A DNA stretch of 6,966 nt, from NCBI GenBank assembly GCA_002352055.1, contig DEHS01000059.1:1-6966 (forward strand). The letters run 5' to 3'. Shown piece after piece: positions 6,214 through 6,966 of this stretch; the first letter of the stretch is position 1, and the number at the start of each line of letters is the position of its first letter. This DNA comes from Legionellaceae bacterium UBA2794 (GTDB lineage Bacteria; Pseudomonadota; Gammaproteobacteria; Legionellales; Legionellaceae). The translations under genes were made by a program, and so were the position numbers. The notes below the pieces were generated by a model that saw only the letters and a list, made by a program, of their open reading frames with translations, was not told the origin of the DNA and did not search any database.

Positions 6214-6679
6214 CTAGATAAAAATATGAGTTGCTCCACGTTCTTCGTAAAATATAACTAACTGATTTAATTAATAAAGTTGAAATATCTCTGTCAGCAT
6301 TCTGCACCGCGAGGATTTGAGAGATTTCTTCGTGCTGGACAAAGGGATTTTTTATAAAAATCGAGGCTAATAAAACCTTAAGAATGATTATTTATAATGT
6401 AACAATTTGATTCTCCAGATTTGGGGAACGTGCTTATACGGAGTAATCATTTTGCTTACTAATGCTCAATTAATACTGGCTATTGAAAATCTTGATTATT
6501 AGCTACCATTTCTTATAAATATATGGAAAAACCTATTCGACGTTATGGGCATCAATTAAGTAACAGACTGAGTAATAATCAAAATGCTCTAATATTTCCG
6601 AATGCTTCCGTTGATAATACCTAAATACTTTGCGCCGAGAAATGGTACGTTTTCCCGGCTTATCTGAAACAGGACTTAA
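6214..6679. other. Long region without a convincing gene
   Basis: I see no supported gene here. Contents: a small GC-rich patch (about 6296-6316) in AT-rich DNA; a perfect 7-bp AT inverted repeat, GATTTTT and AAAAATC (6346-6362); a 33-codon open frame from ATG 6523 to TAA 6624 with no RBS; a possible promoter, TTGATT (6492-6497), 16 bp, TATAAA (6514-6519); and a hairpin just before the DUF1543 gene. It may hold decayed gene pieces or long regulatory DNA. Confidence 0.4.
6634..6659 (+). promoter_or_regulatory. Hairpin in the leader of the DUF1543 gene
   Basis: GCCGAGAAA (6634-6642) pairs with TTTCCCGGC (6651-6659) with one A-C mismatch and an 8-nt loop, ending 11 bp before the AGGA of the following gene. 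No T-run follows, so a terminator is unlikely. It might affect translation of the DUF1543 gene or be a chance structure. Confidence 0.25.
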
Positions 6680-6966
6680 ATGCATTTCTTTATTGTTTAC
6701 ATCGGTGGATCACACAAACAATCCCTCATTGAGCTTCATGATATGCGCTTTGTGATTGGAAATAGTATAGAGGACACGTATAACTTATTACGTCAGAGCT
6801 GGTGGGGTATACCCAGAAGTTTGCATATCGATGCCTGGGGTTTTCTGAACTATGCGGACGGGCATCAAATATCTATTTCAGAACAGCCTCCTGAGGAAGG
6901 GGCCAAAAAATTATATTTTCTGAATTTGGGGGGATATGATAACCAGGAATTTACAGAATTACACAA
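6680..6966 (+). CDS. DUF1543 family protein, 3'-truncated by window end
   Basis: The first 95 codons are present and the frame is open to the window edge. The N-terminus shows the conserved pattern I recall for DUF1543: VYIGG (6-10), ELHDMRFVIG (18-27), SIEDTY (29-34), WWGIP (41-45) and SLHIDAW (47-53). The family is widespread in Gammaproteobacteria with no established function; the full protein is usually longer than what is visible here. The start at 6680 is supported by AGGA (6671-6674) with a 5-nt spacer and by the domain beginning at residue 2. No signal peptide is seen. It is divergent from the 312-aa gene across a long spacer and probably belongs to the core genome flanking the accessory genes. 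Confidence 0.85.
   Translation, partial: MHFFIVYIGGSHKQSLIELHDMRFVIGNSIEDTYNLLRQSWWGIPRSLHIDAWGFLNYADGHQISISEQPPEEGAKKLYFLNLGGYDNQEFTELH

Noticed and set aside
6523..6624. 33-codon open frame as a small gene
   Set aside because: No ribosome binding site upstream and its ATG lies only a few bases after a possible -10; kept only as a note in the spacer.

Overview
The window looks like an accessory stretch of a Legionella (or close Legionellales) chromosome. The support is AT-rich DNA, a phosphatase resembling the Dot/Icm effectors WipA/WipB, a tandem TTAAT site matching the published PmrA box of Legionella, and a second orphan protein ending in the same membrane-associated C-terminal module. 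This assignment rests on recognition from memory, not on a database search.

Layout, left to right: (1) a PmrA-box-like promoter and a 511-aa Wip-type PPP-fold phosphatase (+, 120-1655); (2) a convergent intergenic region with a perfect 9-bp-stem hairpin; (3) a 505-aa flavin-containing monooxygenase (-, 3304-1787); (4) a divergent 261-bp spacer with an extended -10 promoter; (5) a TrxC-like thioredoxin with an intact zinc-ribbon but with the first active-site Cys replaced by Phe (+, 3566-4009); (6) an unrecognised 309-aa protein (+, 4106-5035) with its own promoter and a probable terminator; (7) an unrecognised 312-aa GTG-start protein (-, 6154-5216) with a near-consensus sigma-70 promoter and a strong terminator; (8) about 525 bp without a convincing gene; (9) the first 95 codons of a DUF1543 protein (+, from 6680).

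There is no evident operon: nearly every gene is monocistronic with its own signals, as is usual for effector-rich Legionella islands. The best leads are the gapless sequence match between the C-terminal modules of the Wip-like phosphatase and the 312-aa orphan, whose N-terminal parts are otherwise unlike, and the thioredoxin whose WCGPC motif has become WFGPC through what would be a single base change. The FMO and thioredoxin are divergent neighbours with redox-related folds, but nothing in the sequence proves that they work together. No CRISPR array, tRNA, rRNA or intact insertion sequence was seen.
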